From Porites lobata (taxonomy: Eukaryota; Cnidaria; Anthozoa; Scleractinia; Poritidae), in NCBI GenBank assembly GCA_942486035.1, contig CALNXK010000083.1, positions 607,001 through 671,000 of the forward strand: DNA of 64,000 nucleotides, read 5' to 3'. The position numbers and the translations under genes are program-made. Position 1 is the first letter of the stretch; each line of letters starts with the position of its first letter. Of this stretch, positions 46,170-57,824 are shown in pieces. Under the pieces are notes generated by a model. That model saw only the letters and a list, made by a program, of their open reading frames with translations. It was not told where the DNA came from and searched no databases.

Positions 46170-48184
46170 GTACGTACGCGCTGCAAATTAACTTTGTTTT
46201 AGGTGGCTTGTGAGGTGATGAATCGTACTGGCTGTAGGTCTGACCGCCAGTGTAAGGCGCAAAAAAAAGGAGTTTATTTGCCTGCAAATAAAAATGTTTA
46301 TGTCACCTAGTCACGCAATGATTTATGTTAGTTTGCTATTAGGGGCACTTACTCCTAGTCACGCATTCACTTTAACATAAGTAATCGGCAGGGAGAGCTG
46401 TGAGCAGGGTCCAATTTGACACAAAATAGTCAAGTATTGATCACACGACTATCACGAGATCAATCGGGAAATTACTAACCGGGAAATTACTTGCCGGAAT
46501 ATTACTTGCTGTAAAACTAATAGTCACGAGCTCGTCCGGAAAAGTACTTAGCCTCGACCTCATTTATGGTTAGGGTATAAGACAAGCTGTGTTCCCCGAA
46601 ATCTTCCTCTTGGTCTCCAGACGTAACAAGCTTTGCAAATTTGACCCTCCTCCTCCCTTCCTCTGCCTCTTGTTTAATAGTAGTTTATTTACTCTGGGTG
46701 CCTTTTTTCTCCGCCCTCACCTTTGCCAGAAAGAAGAAAATCAAATAATCATGCGTGGAAAATCAAATAATCATAGCTAATTAAATTTGTTTGAAGATGT
46801 TATATTTAATCAATAAATCGGCCATCTTGCGTGGCCAAAATTATACCCAAACACATCGTTGTTCCTTATTTCTTTAAGCGCTCTTGCAAACATAGCTCAA
46901 CTGACGACACCAGAATTTAGCCAAAGGTTCTCTTTATAAGGGTATAAAAGAGAAGCGGGCAAGGAGGCATAAAACAAAGAACATATAAGAAATGGCGATT
47001 TGAAATTTGCCCATTTGAGAGTTCTATTGATATTTTGTTAGTGTAAAAACGTACCTTAGCATTCTCTTCTTGCTTGGAACTGCTATTTTTTTATTCAACT
47101 GCACTCAGTAGGGTACAAATAAAGCTGAAAACGAGCACAAAGATCTCACGGTATTTGTACTCCAGAAGACCGGTTTGATCGGTTCTAATCTCGCACAAAC
47201 GTTGCAAGCCGCAGAAAATGCATCGTTTTCGGAAGAAAATAACGGAATAGGGGCCAAATTATAAGTTTAAATAGACCGAGTTTCTAGAGTAAAGTCGTCT
47301 GAACAACAATGAAATGTCGAAATTTATTAAAAAATAGATACGGTATACAAACGTTATGCTAAAGATACAACGGAGAAGATGAACACAGACCTGAAGTTGT
47401 GTGATAGAGATGGTATGACGAAAATTTGTGAAAGAAAAAAATACAATCCCCGCCGAGGAACGGAACAGTCTTCACCTCTAGTTCTTTTAAGATGTGAGGA
47501 AACTCGACATGGTAGACATAAGACGTTCTCTAGTAAGCTTATAACCCGGCGAAGATGAGGTTTTAAGTCATTTGTCAGCAAGTAGCTGCATGATTGAAAC
47601 TCCTTCAATTTGTAGGAGAGTTTTTGCCTTTCCATCTCAATTTGCTCTGCTCAGTTTTCCTACTTGCAGTCCGTTTTGCATAACCGATTACCATCATAAG
47701 CCTCACGATTATTTGTCATTCCATCTCTCAGTATTTTTCTAGTAAAAGTTTGAAACTTGTGGAAAAATTGATTGCTTGACAATTTCTCTTTTCTTACCAA
47801 TCAGAAACAGCGTTGATGAAAGCACGCAAAAACTCGACTCGTGTTAGCCTGTCACGCATTCTCGTCTTAAGTAGGCCGGGCAAGCGTGCATATTTACTGA
47901 GTTTTATTTTATACTCCTCGAGTTGAATAATAAATTTCTTTCTTGACGGTTTAGTGTGTAGTATCATGGGATGTTTTTATTCGTCTGTTGCATTTTGACT
48001 AGCCCTACGGGCTCGCCAAAATACAGGGTGACTCGTAAAAATATCCCACGATACTATCCGATACTGTCCAATAAGAGATATTGGATGCTAAAGTTACTTC
48101 TTCACTGTCGTTGTACTCTGTTCATACTATAGGCAAGTGTCGAGTTTGCTGAGATAATCTAATAAAAACGACATTACATTGTAG
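46170..48184. other. Intron; contains a 96-bp palindromic MITE
   Basis: 47960-48055 is a foldback: AGTATC(A/G)TGGGAT(G/A)TTTTTA arms around an inner inverted pair CATTTTG/CAAAAT and the small palindrome AGCCCTACGGGCT. Otherwise no gene is seen. Confidence 0.65.
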
Positions 48185-48310
48185 GAACCTCGTGTCCTCA
48201 TAATGACATGTTTCAATGTGCAGACGGCACATGTATTCCTTGGTCCTCAACTTGCAGTAATGAAAACAAACTAGTTTGCCAAGATGACTCCCATGTTCCA
48301 GCAACTTGTG
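48185..48310 (+). CDS. Exon: third LDLa-like repeat, degenerate
   Basis: 126 bp, acceptor ACATTGTAG, donor GTAAGG, phase 1 both ends. It reads CPHNDMFQCADGTCIPWSST then CSNENKLVCQDDSHVPATC. Six Cys are present but the acidic calcium-binding box is poor (QDDSH instead of DGSDE), so calcium binding is doubtful. Confidence 0.85.
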
Positions 48311-48551
48311 GTAAGGAGCTAATTACTATATACTTTGATGCAAAATGCTCTCTTTCCACAACCAAAAGTTGATAGTTACCACCCATATATACGAAGCTAA
48401 AGCATCACCATTATCTATTACAGTGGTGAAGTATTACCATCATTCATTAAAGTTGTACAGCATCACGTTTACGGCAATGTATCCTACGGCAATAATATGC
48501 TTGTAAAAAGGATAGGAGAATATTTTATTCACTTTCATTTTGACCCGGCAG

Positions 48552-48629
48552 GAAGAAAGAAATGTCCCCTGAATCATCTCAACTGTGAGGAAAAAGCGTC
48601 AGTGGGTGACTGCCACAAATACTTTAAGG
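48552..48629 (+). CDS. Exon: short Cys-rich module
   Basis: 78 bp, acceptor CCCGGCAG, donor GTATGG, phase 1 both ends. It encodes RKKCPLNHLNCEEKASVGDC and HKYFKG: only three Cys. It could be a truncated LDLa or an unrelated linker. It is a symmetric 1-1 exon and so could be skipped without changing frame. Confidence 0.65.
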
Positions 48630-48829
48630 GTATGGTTGTTTTACTTGTCAACATACTTCATGCTTTTAATTGAGTTACCCTCCCACAGCCACTTAGAGGT
48701 GGCGCTCTGGGAAAGTCCGGTAAAAATTAGAATAAACACCCTTTTTGCTCCCAGAACGATATAAAGTATTTTTTCCCTATTGTATTATATAGAATAATGT
48801 TGTTGATTATTTTTTTTGTTTCTTATCAG

Positions 48830-48970
48830 GTCAGTGCACTTTTGAAAACGGCTTTTGTGGACTTAAGCACGACAATAGTGCCGACAGTTTTAGATGGAGT
48901 CTGTATTCAGGCTTTACTCCATCAGCAGAGACAGGCCCAAAGCACGACCACACTACTTACTCTGAGAAAG
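48830..48970 (+). CDS. Exon: start of MAM domain 2
   Basis: 141 bp, acceptor TTTCTTATCAG, donor GTGTGA, phase 1 both ends. It reads CTFENGFCGLKHDNSADSFR then W with SGFTPSAETGPKHDHTT and YSEKG, the canonical MAM opening CxFExxxCGxxxD...FxW...T.s..TGP..DHT. Both N-terminal Cys are present. Confidence 0.95.
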
Positions 48971-49649
48971 GTGTGACTAGTACTTCTGCCTTTGAAATGT
49001 AACGCCAAAACCATTTCTTGACCGCTACATTAAAACTACCACAGAACCAAACGGGTTGGTTGCTGTGGTTTTGTAAGCTCGCGGCTTTGTTTGCTAGGTA
49101 ACTGTGGACATCAACCGATAGAAATATAGCCAACTCTGGTTTCCCCTAGGTAGGTGTTCCACGCACGTTCCTCTCGCGATGCAAATTCCGACAAAATTAT
49201 AAACCTCGTTGACGCACGGGCCTTTGTCCCTCGCTTCGCGAGGAAAAACGTAGAAATTCAACCACCAGGTTTTTCATTGATCCATTGAAGGATAATATCA
49301 ATGATCCTGCTAGTCAATCGAGAACGTGTGTCATCATATTTGTAACACGTCACCGGGCGAGGTTTCGAATAGCTGGGTACTTAGCCTGCGACTTCGAACA
49401 GCTGGAGCTATTCTTCAACTTAATTGAATGGAGCTTCTTTATTTATTCCTTTAAAAACTGATCGCTGTTCTCTTTAACGAGATTTCGGATTTATATTTTC
49501 AACCTTGGTAGGTTTCAGTTTAGAACTCGTATCACGGCATAAATAGCAAATAATCAACGAAATACGTGCTCGTAAAGGTATTTCTTACCAGAGTTTTTTG
49601 CGTCTTTACAAAATAATCACCCGTTGGTTTCTGATTTACCTTTAAATAG

Positions 49650-49900
49650 GTGCGTACATTTATATAGAAGCCTCTAAGCGTCAAAGTGGAGATCGCGCGC
49701 GACTGATGAGTGAATGGATGGAAATAAATAGAACATTCTGCCTTCAGTTTTGGTATCACATGTTTGGTAAACATATAGGGCAACTAAATGTTTACATTGC
49801 AAGTGATGGCACAGAAAAGCTGTTTTGGAGTCGGTCAGGAAACAAAGGAGATCAATGGATGTTTGCACAGACCACCCTTCAAGCCTCACACCTTTTCAAG
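49650..49900 (+). CDS. Exon: core of MAM domain 2
   Basis: 251 bp, acceptor TTTAAATAG, donor GTAACA, phase 1 in and phase 0 out. It reads YIYIEASKRQSGDRARLMSE, FCLQFWYHMFGKHIGQLNVY and SGNKGDQWMFAQTTLQ, the MAM core with the third Cys (FCLxFWYHM) and the G.qG..W....  strand. Confidence 0.95.
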
Positions 49901-49985
49901 GTAACAATGCAATCATACTACTCCAGTACTAATAGCATGTTCGCCTAGCCCAATATAAATGTTCATTTTTTCTTTTTCCCTATAG

Positions 49986-50085
49986 TTTATTCTGGAGGGC
50001 ATTACCTTAGAAGGAAATGAAGGAGATATAGCTGTGGATGACATTACGGTGCTGGAGGAAGCCTGCCCTATTATCACAAAATACC
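49986..50085 (+). CDS. Exon: end of MAM domain 2
   Basis: 100 bp, acceptor TCCCTATAG, donor GTAAAT, phase 0 in and phase 1 out. It reads FILEGITLEGNEGDIAVDDI then TVLEEACP, the MAM ending with the last Cys. Confidence 0.95.
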
Positions 50086-51039
50086 GTAAATGTTTAAAAT
50101 CGTTGCAACATTGAGATTTAATACCTCAGTGTAAAGTAACTATAATCAACTCTTAAGATCTGTCTTAACTTAATATTGAAAGATAAAAGTAAGATCGGTC
50201 AAAACATCAAAATATTCTGCTTCTTGCTGTCAAAAAATTTGCATTTTTATTTTGAGGATGCATTATCCTAGCTAATCGTATAACATGCTCCAAAGATCTT
50301 TTTTTTTTCATAGAGCAAATCCAGTTATTACAGTCATTTAAGCAATATTTCCTTTCCGTTGTCTCTTTCGTTTTCATCACTTTCATCTTTTTGAGTTCCC
50401 CAATTTTGTCAATGAATTCTTGTAAAAATGTGAAAAGAATAGAGGACATTACATGACCGTACGTGGAATTTTACCTTCGAGTGTTCAAGTCGACTTGAAC
50501 ACGAGAAGATTAAAACTTGTATCCACAAGCAGACATGTAATATTCTGTTTATTATATAGACATCGATGAAATACCAGCAGGTCAACGATTTCTTGGTCTA
50601 ATCTTTTATTCGTTGAATCAATCTACATGTAATCAAACATAGATCTTACGCACAATTTTAATTTGAGTCTGAATTAGAGAAAATAAGTAGGGTTTATCTG
50701 TATTCTGGATGTTATAGCAATAAGACAATACGAAATTTCATTAAAAAACACTGCGTAATTGTCCTTTAAAACGTGTAAAGAATTTACCAAAAAAAATCAG
50801 GCAAGGGAGAAAACGCCTAGTTCATGTGCCGTGGATAAATATATGAGCAAAATTTCAAAAATATTAACGTGTACCAAAAAGTTCAAGATCATTGTTTTAG
50901 TTGCCGAGGTATGGTGTGTTAACTATTTTTTTTTTGGCAGTTTTTTCACTTTATTTAAATATGTGCTTGAACATAAAAATGCACAATATTAAAAGACCTG
51001 AATTATTCAGAGTCACCTTCAAGTTCTGTGAGCACCAGT
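50086..51039. other. Intron with a perfect 22-bp palindrome
   Basis: 50481-50502 is a perfect 22-bp palindrome centred on TCGA, with partial symmetry continuing to CTTC/GAAG outside. No gene is seen. It may be an end or a target site of the neighbouring recombinase relic, which is inference only. Confidence 0.6.
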
Positions 51040-52431
51040 TTACTCTTGGCTTCCACCGCTGCTATTACTTTCAATTACAGATCTCTTTTTTTTCGCTTTC
51101 GGCCCCAGTTCTGGACTTTTGATTGTATTTTTAGTCGCTGCCAGATTGATATTGAAAACACCTCCAGTGATATAATTTCCTTGAAACATTGTTTGGAGTG
51201 GGCTTTCAGCAGCTGAAGTCGATGAATGTGCCTCAGTAAAATGACTTTTTAGACTCAGTTGTACTGCTGGCAGTACGGCATTCATTGTTGATGATGAGGA
51301 TGACAAAATTTTCGAAATGTTCTTGATTTGTCTTTCTCTTAACGAGCTGTAATTATTGATTGATAGTAGATTTTTATGGCCAGTTATTTGAACGATATGA
51401 TTCGGTGGCACATCATTATCTTGTAATTTTTGAACTAGTGTTTCCCCTCCACTGTGATTTGTTTTCACAGAGATTCCCGCCGTTTCAGTCATTTCTTTCA
51501 TCAAGCTGTTGAGCTTGTTAACGCCCATTGGCTGAGATTTACACCATTTTGAGCCTTCTGACTTTAATTCGCCTTCACTCTTGATGAAGTAATTTACTGC
51601 CAAGTAGAACGTTGAGTCTGGCTTCAACATGTTTCCTGGACGCTTGTCTTTGTAGGCTTTGTAAACCTGAACGGGGCTAGTTCAGCAGACTCGGTGCTTT
51701 TGTTTTGTTTTGATACATACGGGGCTTCCATGCCTCGGGCTTCCTCCAGCTCTAGTCTTCGTTTGCCGTTCAACGGAGTACTCAAGGTATTGTCTTCCTT
51801 CACTATCTGATTTAAGAACGACGTCTCCCCATCGCAGTTCTCTCTGCTCATTGCATCCACGTAAATTGAAATGTAGCATGTTGTTCAACCAAACAGTGTT
51901 TACAAGAGCTTGTGGAGAGCTAATCCAAGCACCTTCTTGCCATAAAGAATATCGATCTCTTCGTCGCTTAAAGCTGTGGTTGCTTCGGGTTCATTGCCCT
52001 TCCCTTGTCGCTTCAGTTCTTTCTGTTTTGCTTTAAGGGTATCTCGTGTCTTTTGAAAATCGTTGTCTTTGATAATAACCGGCGCGACGTTGGTGGCGCT
52101 CAACACTCGACAAAATTCCTCCAAGTGAAGAACGTTCGTACTCTTCGCCTTTTTTTGTTCTTGCAGCGACTTTGGATTTGCTTACGTAGTTGTTAAGTTT
52201 AACCGCTGGAATCTCTTCAATGCTTCTCCTCTCGCCGTGTTCTGTTAGAAACTGCTTGACAAAATTTATGTTGTACAGTGTCTTTCTCTTTGTGTTGGCA
52301 TTTTCTCCCGTTTCGATCAAATTATCAACTTCACTATCTGTCATCGGAACAAACCTTCCATCAACCCTTTCGTTTTGCTCATCGTCGAAAATCTTTATTT
52401 CGAAATTGGGTAGTTGATCTGAAAATTCCAT
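51040..52431 (-). pseudogene. Crypton-type tyrosine recombinase relic (DUF3504/ZMYM-QRICH1-like domain)
   Basis: On the minus strand from an ATG at 52431: MEFSDQLPNFEIKIF, MTDSEVDNLIETGENANTKR, KLNNYVSKSKVAARTKKGEE (N-terminal core-binding-like part), then in other frames ATTALSDEEIDILYGKKVLG (about 51990), LRGCNEQRELRWGDVVLKSD (about 51850; first catalytic Arg in the RELRW box), FYLAVNYF (about 51590), MGVNKLNSLMKEM, NHSGGETLVQ, PPNHIVQITGHKN and SINNYSS (about 51530-51345). The H-x-x-R box normally reads NHSGRK; here the Arg is Gly. The GHKN His and the NNYS Tyr are kept. At least three frameshifts break the ORF and no introns are needed, as expected for Crypton-derived sequence. It lies in the intron between MAM2 and MAM3, antisense to the host gene. 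Confidence 0.8.
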
Positions 52432-52750
52432 CTTAGTTTTCAAGATGACTTTGTGTGTGATAAAGGTAAAAGCGCGATGCTGTGATGGTAATTTCCTATT
52501 GGCTGAGACTGAAGTAGTCATGACAACAGTGATATCTTCACATGTGAAAGATAAAAATTGTATCTTCACTAGATACCAAATTTTTCTTCACTGGAAAAAT
52601 CCTGGAATTTAATCGGTGTCTATATAATAACATAGATAAATAAACGATTAGTATGTCAGTTTTACTGGCACATCATTACTTTCCTACTTTCCATGTAAGA
52701 TTTTTCAATAGTTACAATTTGATACAATTATTTAATCGTTTCATTAACAG

Positions 52751-52843
52751 AGAGTCCCCACTGCTACTTTGACAACAACTTATGCAACTGGAAGGTCGAT
52801 GGTCAATGGCAGCGAAAAGAATATAAAGTAATAGAAAAAACAG
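52751..52843 (+). CDS. Exon: start of MAM domain 3
   Basis: 93 bp, acceptor TTCATTAACAG, donor GTATTA, phase 1 both ends. It reads SPHCYFDNNLCNWKVDGQWQ then RKEYKVIEKTG, with the two opening MAM Cys. It is shorter than usual because the TGP..DHT segment is lacking. Confidence 0.9.
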
Positions 52844-52991
52844 GTATTAGCAAAAAACCGTTAAAGTTGAAATATTTTAGGGTATTGAGCAAATTGCTGA
52901 AACAACTTGCAGTGATCAAAAAAAAAAGAGAGAGATGTGCACAGAATGTAAAACACTTCAATTTTTAACTTAAAAACGATTCTCTTCTCAG

Positions 52992-53233
52992 GAGGCTACC
53001 TGAGCCTTAAAACAGACAAAAGTGCACAGGGAAAGACAGTTATATCTCCCTTATTCAGTGGTAAGGATTGGAAGTGCATGCGCTTTTGGTACAGAATCGG
53101 TATGAGCCACGCAGCAGAAATTAAAGCTTCAATTCATAGCTCAAATACTACTAGACAGCTGTGGAAATCCGCACTCCATACCGAAAAATGGAACTTTGTG
53201 CAACTGCCAATCACCACGAACGCAACAGCAAGG
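52992..53233 (+). CDS. Exon: core of MAM domain 3
   Basis: 242 bp, acceptor CTTCTCAG, donor GTAATT, phase 1 in and phase 0 out. It reads GYLSLKTDKSAQGKTVISPL, KCMRFWYRIGMSHAAEIKAS and TEKWNFVQLPITTNATA. The C-x-RFWY strand is the third MAM Cys; NAT is a potential glycosylation site. Confidence 0.9.
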
Positions 53234-53895
53234 GTAATTACGATAACAATGTATTCTTCATGTATTGACAATTTAGTAGACCATTTGCAAGAAACAACAG
53301 AATGCTTGAAGAGTCTATTTAATTTACTTTTTTTGGGGGGGCGGTGGGGGTAGGGAACAAATTATGGCTGTCTTTATTCAGACCTCATCGGGATAGCTAA
53401 GTTTGGTGGTTTTTGTAAAATGACCCATTAAAGGGATCGGAATTCCGAGTGATGCCTTGATTTGTATATAGTTACAAGACGTAAGTGAAACTGTTTAAGT
53501 TCATTTTTTATTGCGTGCATGATCAAGTGCAACCAGGTATTTTATTCACAACTGTTATTTTTAGCGAACTCTCGAATTTACGTTAAAAAAGCCTCAGGTT
53601 TTGTTCATCAAACAAATTGTTTTGCGTCATGTGTTTTCATGCTTTTTATTTGTAGGTCTTTTAAAGTAACTAGACTTCGAATACTGCCGCCTTATATCCT
53701 TCCCACCGCTACGGAAGTAGACTTGTCCACAAGTCGACTTTTTGAGCGATGAAGTCGCATAAACGAGCGACGAAAGCAAAGTCTTTTCAAGGGACGTTTC
53801 GCACGAAAGAGTGTCTCTCTCTTCAAAGTCTCTAGCGGAGGGAGATGTAAAAGACGGTTGTATTCGCATGCAGATTGAATTATGTTGTTTAATAG

Positions 53896-53995
53896 GTAAC
53901 AATTGAAGGTATTAGCTCAGGAACTTCGATTGACTTTGACGACGTGTCCTTCAGTGAACAAGTGTGCAATGAAATACCTTGGATTCCACATCAAG
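53896..53995 (+). CDS. Exon: end of MAM domain 3
   Basis: 100 bp, acceptor GTTTAATAG, donor GTAAAT, phase 0 in and phase 1 out. It reads VTIEGISSGTSIDFDDVSFS then EQVCNEIPW. Same length and phases as the MAM2 end exon. Confidence 0.9.
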
Positions 53996-54158
53996 GTAAA
54001 TATCTAAAAAAAACACAAAGTAGATCCTCGGACGAATCTCAGAATCCAGGAAATATGCATTTCAATCACAGCTGAAAAACTACAAATGAATGTGGCTTTG
54101 AGAATCTAGCTGCCAAAATTATGCGACGTTTTCATTTGTGTTTCGTATTCCCTTCTAG

Positions 54159-54520
54159 AGCTACTCCCACCCTTACTTCCGGGTTGTTTAGATTCTCTTG
54201 GAATGCAAAATGGGCAAATTCCTGATTCGTCCATAACTGCTTCATCATACTACCGAGCAAGATCGGCTCCACGAAGAGCAAGACTTCACATGGCTCTACC
54301 GGACTCTGTAACTGGTTTTACAGGAGGATGGTGTCAATATCGCAGGTCTTTTAAGTATTACGAATGGCTTCAAGTTGATTTCGGCTTTGTGGCCAGTGTT
54401 GGCAAAGTTGCTACTCAAGGAAAGCAGGAATTCGATTTTTGGGTTACCAGATATTTCCTTGTTTACAGACGTGTTGCTACCAGTGGGCTTTATCGTTATC
54501 GACAAAATGGAAATGTCAAG
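54159..54520 (+). CDS. Exon: F5/8 type C (discoidin) domain 1, N-terminal part
   Basis: 362 bp, acceptor CCCTTCTAG, donor GTACTA, phase 1 in and phase 0 out. It reads LPGCLDSLGMQNGQIPDSSI, TASSYYRARSAPRRARLHMA, GGWCQYRRSFKYYEWLQVDF, VGKVATQGKQEFDFWVTRYF and YRQNGNVK. This is the discoidin pattern: CxxxLGMxxGxIxDxxIxASS, W, WLQVDxGxxxxVxxVATQG, W V..Y.l.y..D. Discoidin domains bind lipids or glycans in secreted proteins. Confidence 0.95.
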
Positions 54521-55553
54521 GTACTAGTATACTTCCCCTGAACAATCGTTGTTGATTAGTATTACAGTAGATACAAAGGCCCCATTGAAACGAACGAAAA
54601 CATCTGTTACAGTGCACAATTAACATCCTCTCAAAATCTTCAAATAAACCTAAACGTTATAAGTAATATAAAGTCGGTAAAGTATGGATTTTGTTTCCAC
54701 CAAAGAAATGATAAATCACTAATTTACAGTAAACTAGTGGTGCGGTGCTATGTCACCCATTTAACTTTGAGTGCGCTTAAAACAAATCTGCCTTTGCTGA
54801 ACTTTGAGGGGCTACTGATTTCTGAAAGGAGTTGGTCCATATAACTTTACAATACTGAGTTCTAACAGTTCCAAAAATAAAAAGTTGAGATGTTAAAATT
54901 AAGTTAAGATCCGCAACGATAATACAACCACTCTTTTAAGATCAAGACAAAAAGCTACTCGTTAAGTAGTAATGATAATGATAGAATACTTTCATGCTGA
55001 CGCACGAAACAGTTGCTTTATAATATTATCAAAACGGCGTTTAATTTGAACAAATGGAAATTCTGAGCGTTTGCAACTGACTGTGTGTTAAATACAAAAT
55101 AGATTTTTGTTTGACCCTTAATTGATCACGCATGTAAAAATACAAACTAACAAATGGACAGTAATCTGGCGCATCTCCAGACGCTTCCGAATTTGATTGG
55201 CTTACCTTGAACAGACAGAAAAGCGCGCTGCTGTGGTTGGTTTGGCGAACACACAATGTATTCCCTGCTGATTAAGAAAGGTTACTGAAAAGTAATTTTC
55301 TATTATTTGGGGCAACAGAAGCTGGGCTGCTGATTGGATTGGACGAATGTTCTAGTTATGTTATTATCTTCGGCTATGATATACAAAATAATAAGTATTC
55401 ACAAACCAACTTTCTTATCAGTACCTTACTGAGGATTGAGTTCAGGAATGACTTTAAACATCCCTATGATGTTATTAGAATACAAATAAGCAAGTAATGG
55501 GAAAATCTTGTCGAGTGACCATGAATGCAGAGCAGTCTTTCCCTGGTCACCTA
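54521..55553. other. Intron sequence up to the foldback-like structure
   Basis: AT-rich, no gene. It ends in CTGGTCACCTA (55543-55553), which recurs at the far edge of the structure. Confidence 0.6.
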
Positions 55554-57087
55554 CACAGCCCTACATAGCCCTACACAGCCCTACACAGCCATACACAGCC
55601 CTACACAGCCATACATAGCCCTACATAGCCATACATAGCCCTACATAACCATACACAGCCCTACATAGCCCTACACAGCCATACATAGCCATACACAGCC
55701 ATACACAGCCCTACATAACCATACATAGCCATACATAGCCATACATAACCATACATAGCCCTACATAGCCCTACATAGCCCTACATAGCCATACACAGCC
55801 ATACATAGCCTTACATAACCATACATAGCCCTACATAGCCATACATAGCCATACATAGCCATACATAGCCCTACATAGCCATACATAGCCCTACATAGCC
55901 CTACATAGCCCAGCTCTACACAGCCCTACACAGCCCTACATAGCCATACACAGCCCTACACAGCCATACACAGCCCTACACAGCCATACATAGCCCTACA
56001 TAGCCATACATAGCCCTACATAACCATACACAGCCCTACATAGCCCTACATAGCCATACACAGCCATACACAGCCCTACATAACCATACATAGCCCTACA
56101 TAGCCATACATAGCCCTACATAGCCATACATAGCCCTACACAGCCCTACATAGCCATACACAGCCATACACAGCCCTACATAACCATACATAGCCCTACA
56201 TAGCCATACATAGCCATACATAGCCCTACATAGCTAGCCCTACATAGCCCTACATAGCCCTACATAGCCCTACATAGCCCTACACAGCCCTACACAGCCC
56301 TACATAGCCATACACAGCCCTACACAGCCATACACAGCCCTACACAGCCATACATAGCCCTACATAGCCATACATAGCCCTACATAACCATACATAGCCA
56401 TACATAGCCATACATAGCCATACATAGCCATACATAGCCCTACATAGCCCTACATAGCCCTACATAGCCCTACATAGCCATACATAGCCATACATAGCCC
56501 TACATAGCCCTACATAGCCCTACATAGCCATACATAGCCATACATAGCCCTACATAGCCATACATAGCCCTACATAGCCCTACATAGCCCTACATAGCCA
56601 TACATAGCCCTACATAGCCATACATAGCCATACATAGCCCTACATAGCCCTACATAGCCCTACATAGCCCTACATAGCCCTACATAGCCCTACACAGCCC
56701 TACATAGCCCTACATAGCCATACACAGCCATACATAGCCCTACATAGCCATACATAGCCCTACATAGCCCTACATAGCCCTACATAGCCCTACATAGCCC
56801 TACATAGCCCTACATAGCCCTACATAGCCCTACACAACTCTACACAGCCCTACACAGCCCTACATAGCCATACACAGCCCTACACAGCCATACACAGCCC
56901 TACATAACCATACATAGCCCTACATTGCCATACATAGCCCTACATAGCCATACATAGCCCTACACAGCCCTACATAGCCATACACAGCCATACACAGCCC
57001 CACATAACCATACATAGCCCTACACAGCCCTACACAGCCATACATAGCCCTACATAGCCATACATAGCCCTACATAACCATACACAG
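55551..57087 (+). repeat. Left 10-bp tandem array, about 150 units
   Basis: Consensus unit (C/A)TACA(T/C)AGCC, i.e. alternating CTACATAGCC and ATACATAGCC with CACAGCC and TAACC variants. About 1.54 kb with almost no length changes; higher-order blocks of some 300 bp recur (compare 55920-56090 with 56280-56400). Few interruptions, at about 55910 (CAGCTCTACA) and 56233 (TAGCTAGCC). Confidence 0.95.
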
Positions 57088-57824
57088 ATAGATATTTAAA
57101 AGCGAAGGCGTTAAGATCTGATAAAAATGTCTTGGGGGAATGGGTCTAGTTGAAAAAACCGTTTATTTTCTAGAACAGTAAAAAATTCAAAAAAGGCCAA
57201 GCACAGTTTTGTAGGTGCTTGAATTACACATTATCCTAAACCAGTTAGGTGTTATGACTCACAACAACAAGAGTTGCCATTTTTGTTGGAAGATTTTTTA
57301 TTGGTTTCTGACAGTATGGAGTCACGTGACAACATTTGTATGATTGGAAAACACCAAATTGACAGAAACCACACATGTATCTGGCAAAGTCTCATCTTTC
57401 TAGTGCTTAAGTGTCAGAGACAGACCACCCCCATCTTTTTTTGACTGAATCATTTTGGGGCCCATGCCTTAATTTTCCTGAGGATGCTTCTGAAGTTTTA
57501 GCGGACGTTTCAAAGAAGAAACGTTGATATATTGTGTGAAACTGTAGCACGATTGTGGCAATATTTTGTCACTCAGGATCGATCAATACGCAAACGGATT
57601 TTTTTAAGGATTATTTTACAACTTAGTAGTTAGATTGTTGAATAAACCAATAATAAAGCAACTTTTTAAAGCCGAGTTGGTTAATGAAGCCACTTTGGGC
57701 GTTCATTCTCGCCGTTTTTTCCCGCTCTGTTCCCTTCCCTACCATCTGAACTCAAGAATAATCGTGTGAGAAACCATGACGCCCAAATTATATCCTAGGG
57801 AAGGAAGTTAGCCGAAAACACTCG
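57088..57824. other. Loop of the foldback-like structure, left part
   Basis: No gene recognised. AT-rich with a CCCGCTCTGTTCCCTTCCC stretch near 57721. Confidence 0.5.

Noticed and set aside
45973..46287. 104-codon minus-strand open frame
   Set aside because: It is the antisense shadow of the LDLa exon at 45948-46169.
52190..52417. 75-codon plus-strand frame
   Set aside because: Antisense shadow of the Crypton-type relic.
55551..57087. CRISPR array or telomeric repeat
   Set aside because: Units are contiguous 10-mers without spacers and do not resemble TTAGGG; the context is a spliced animal gene.
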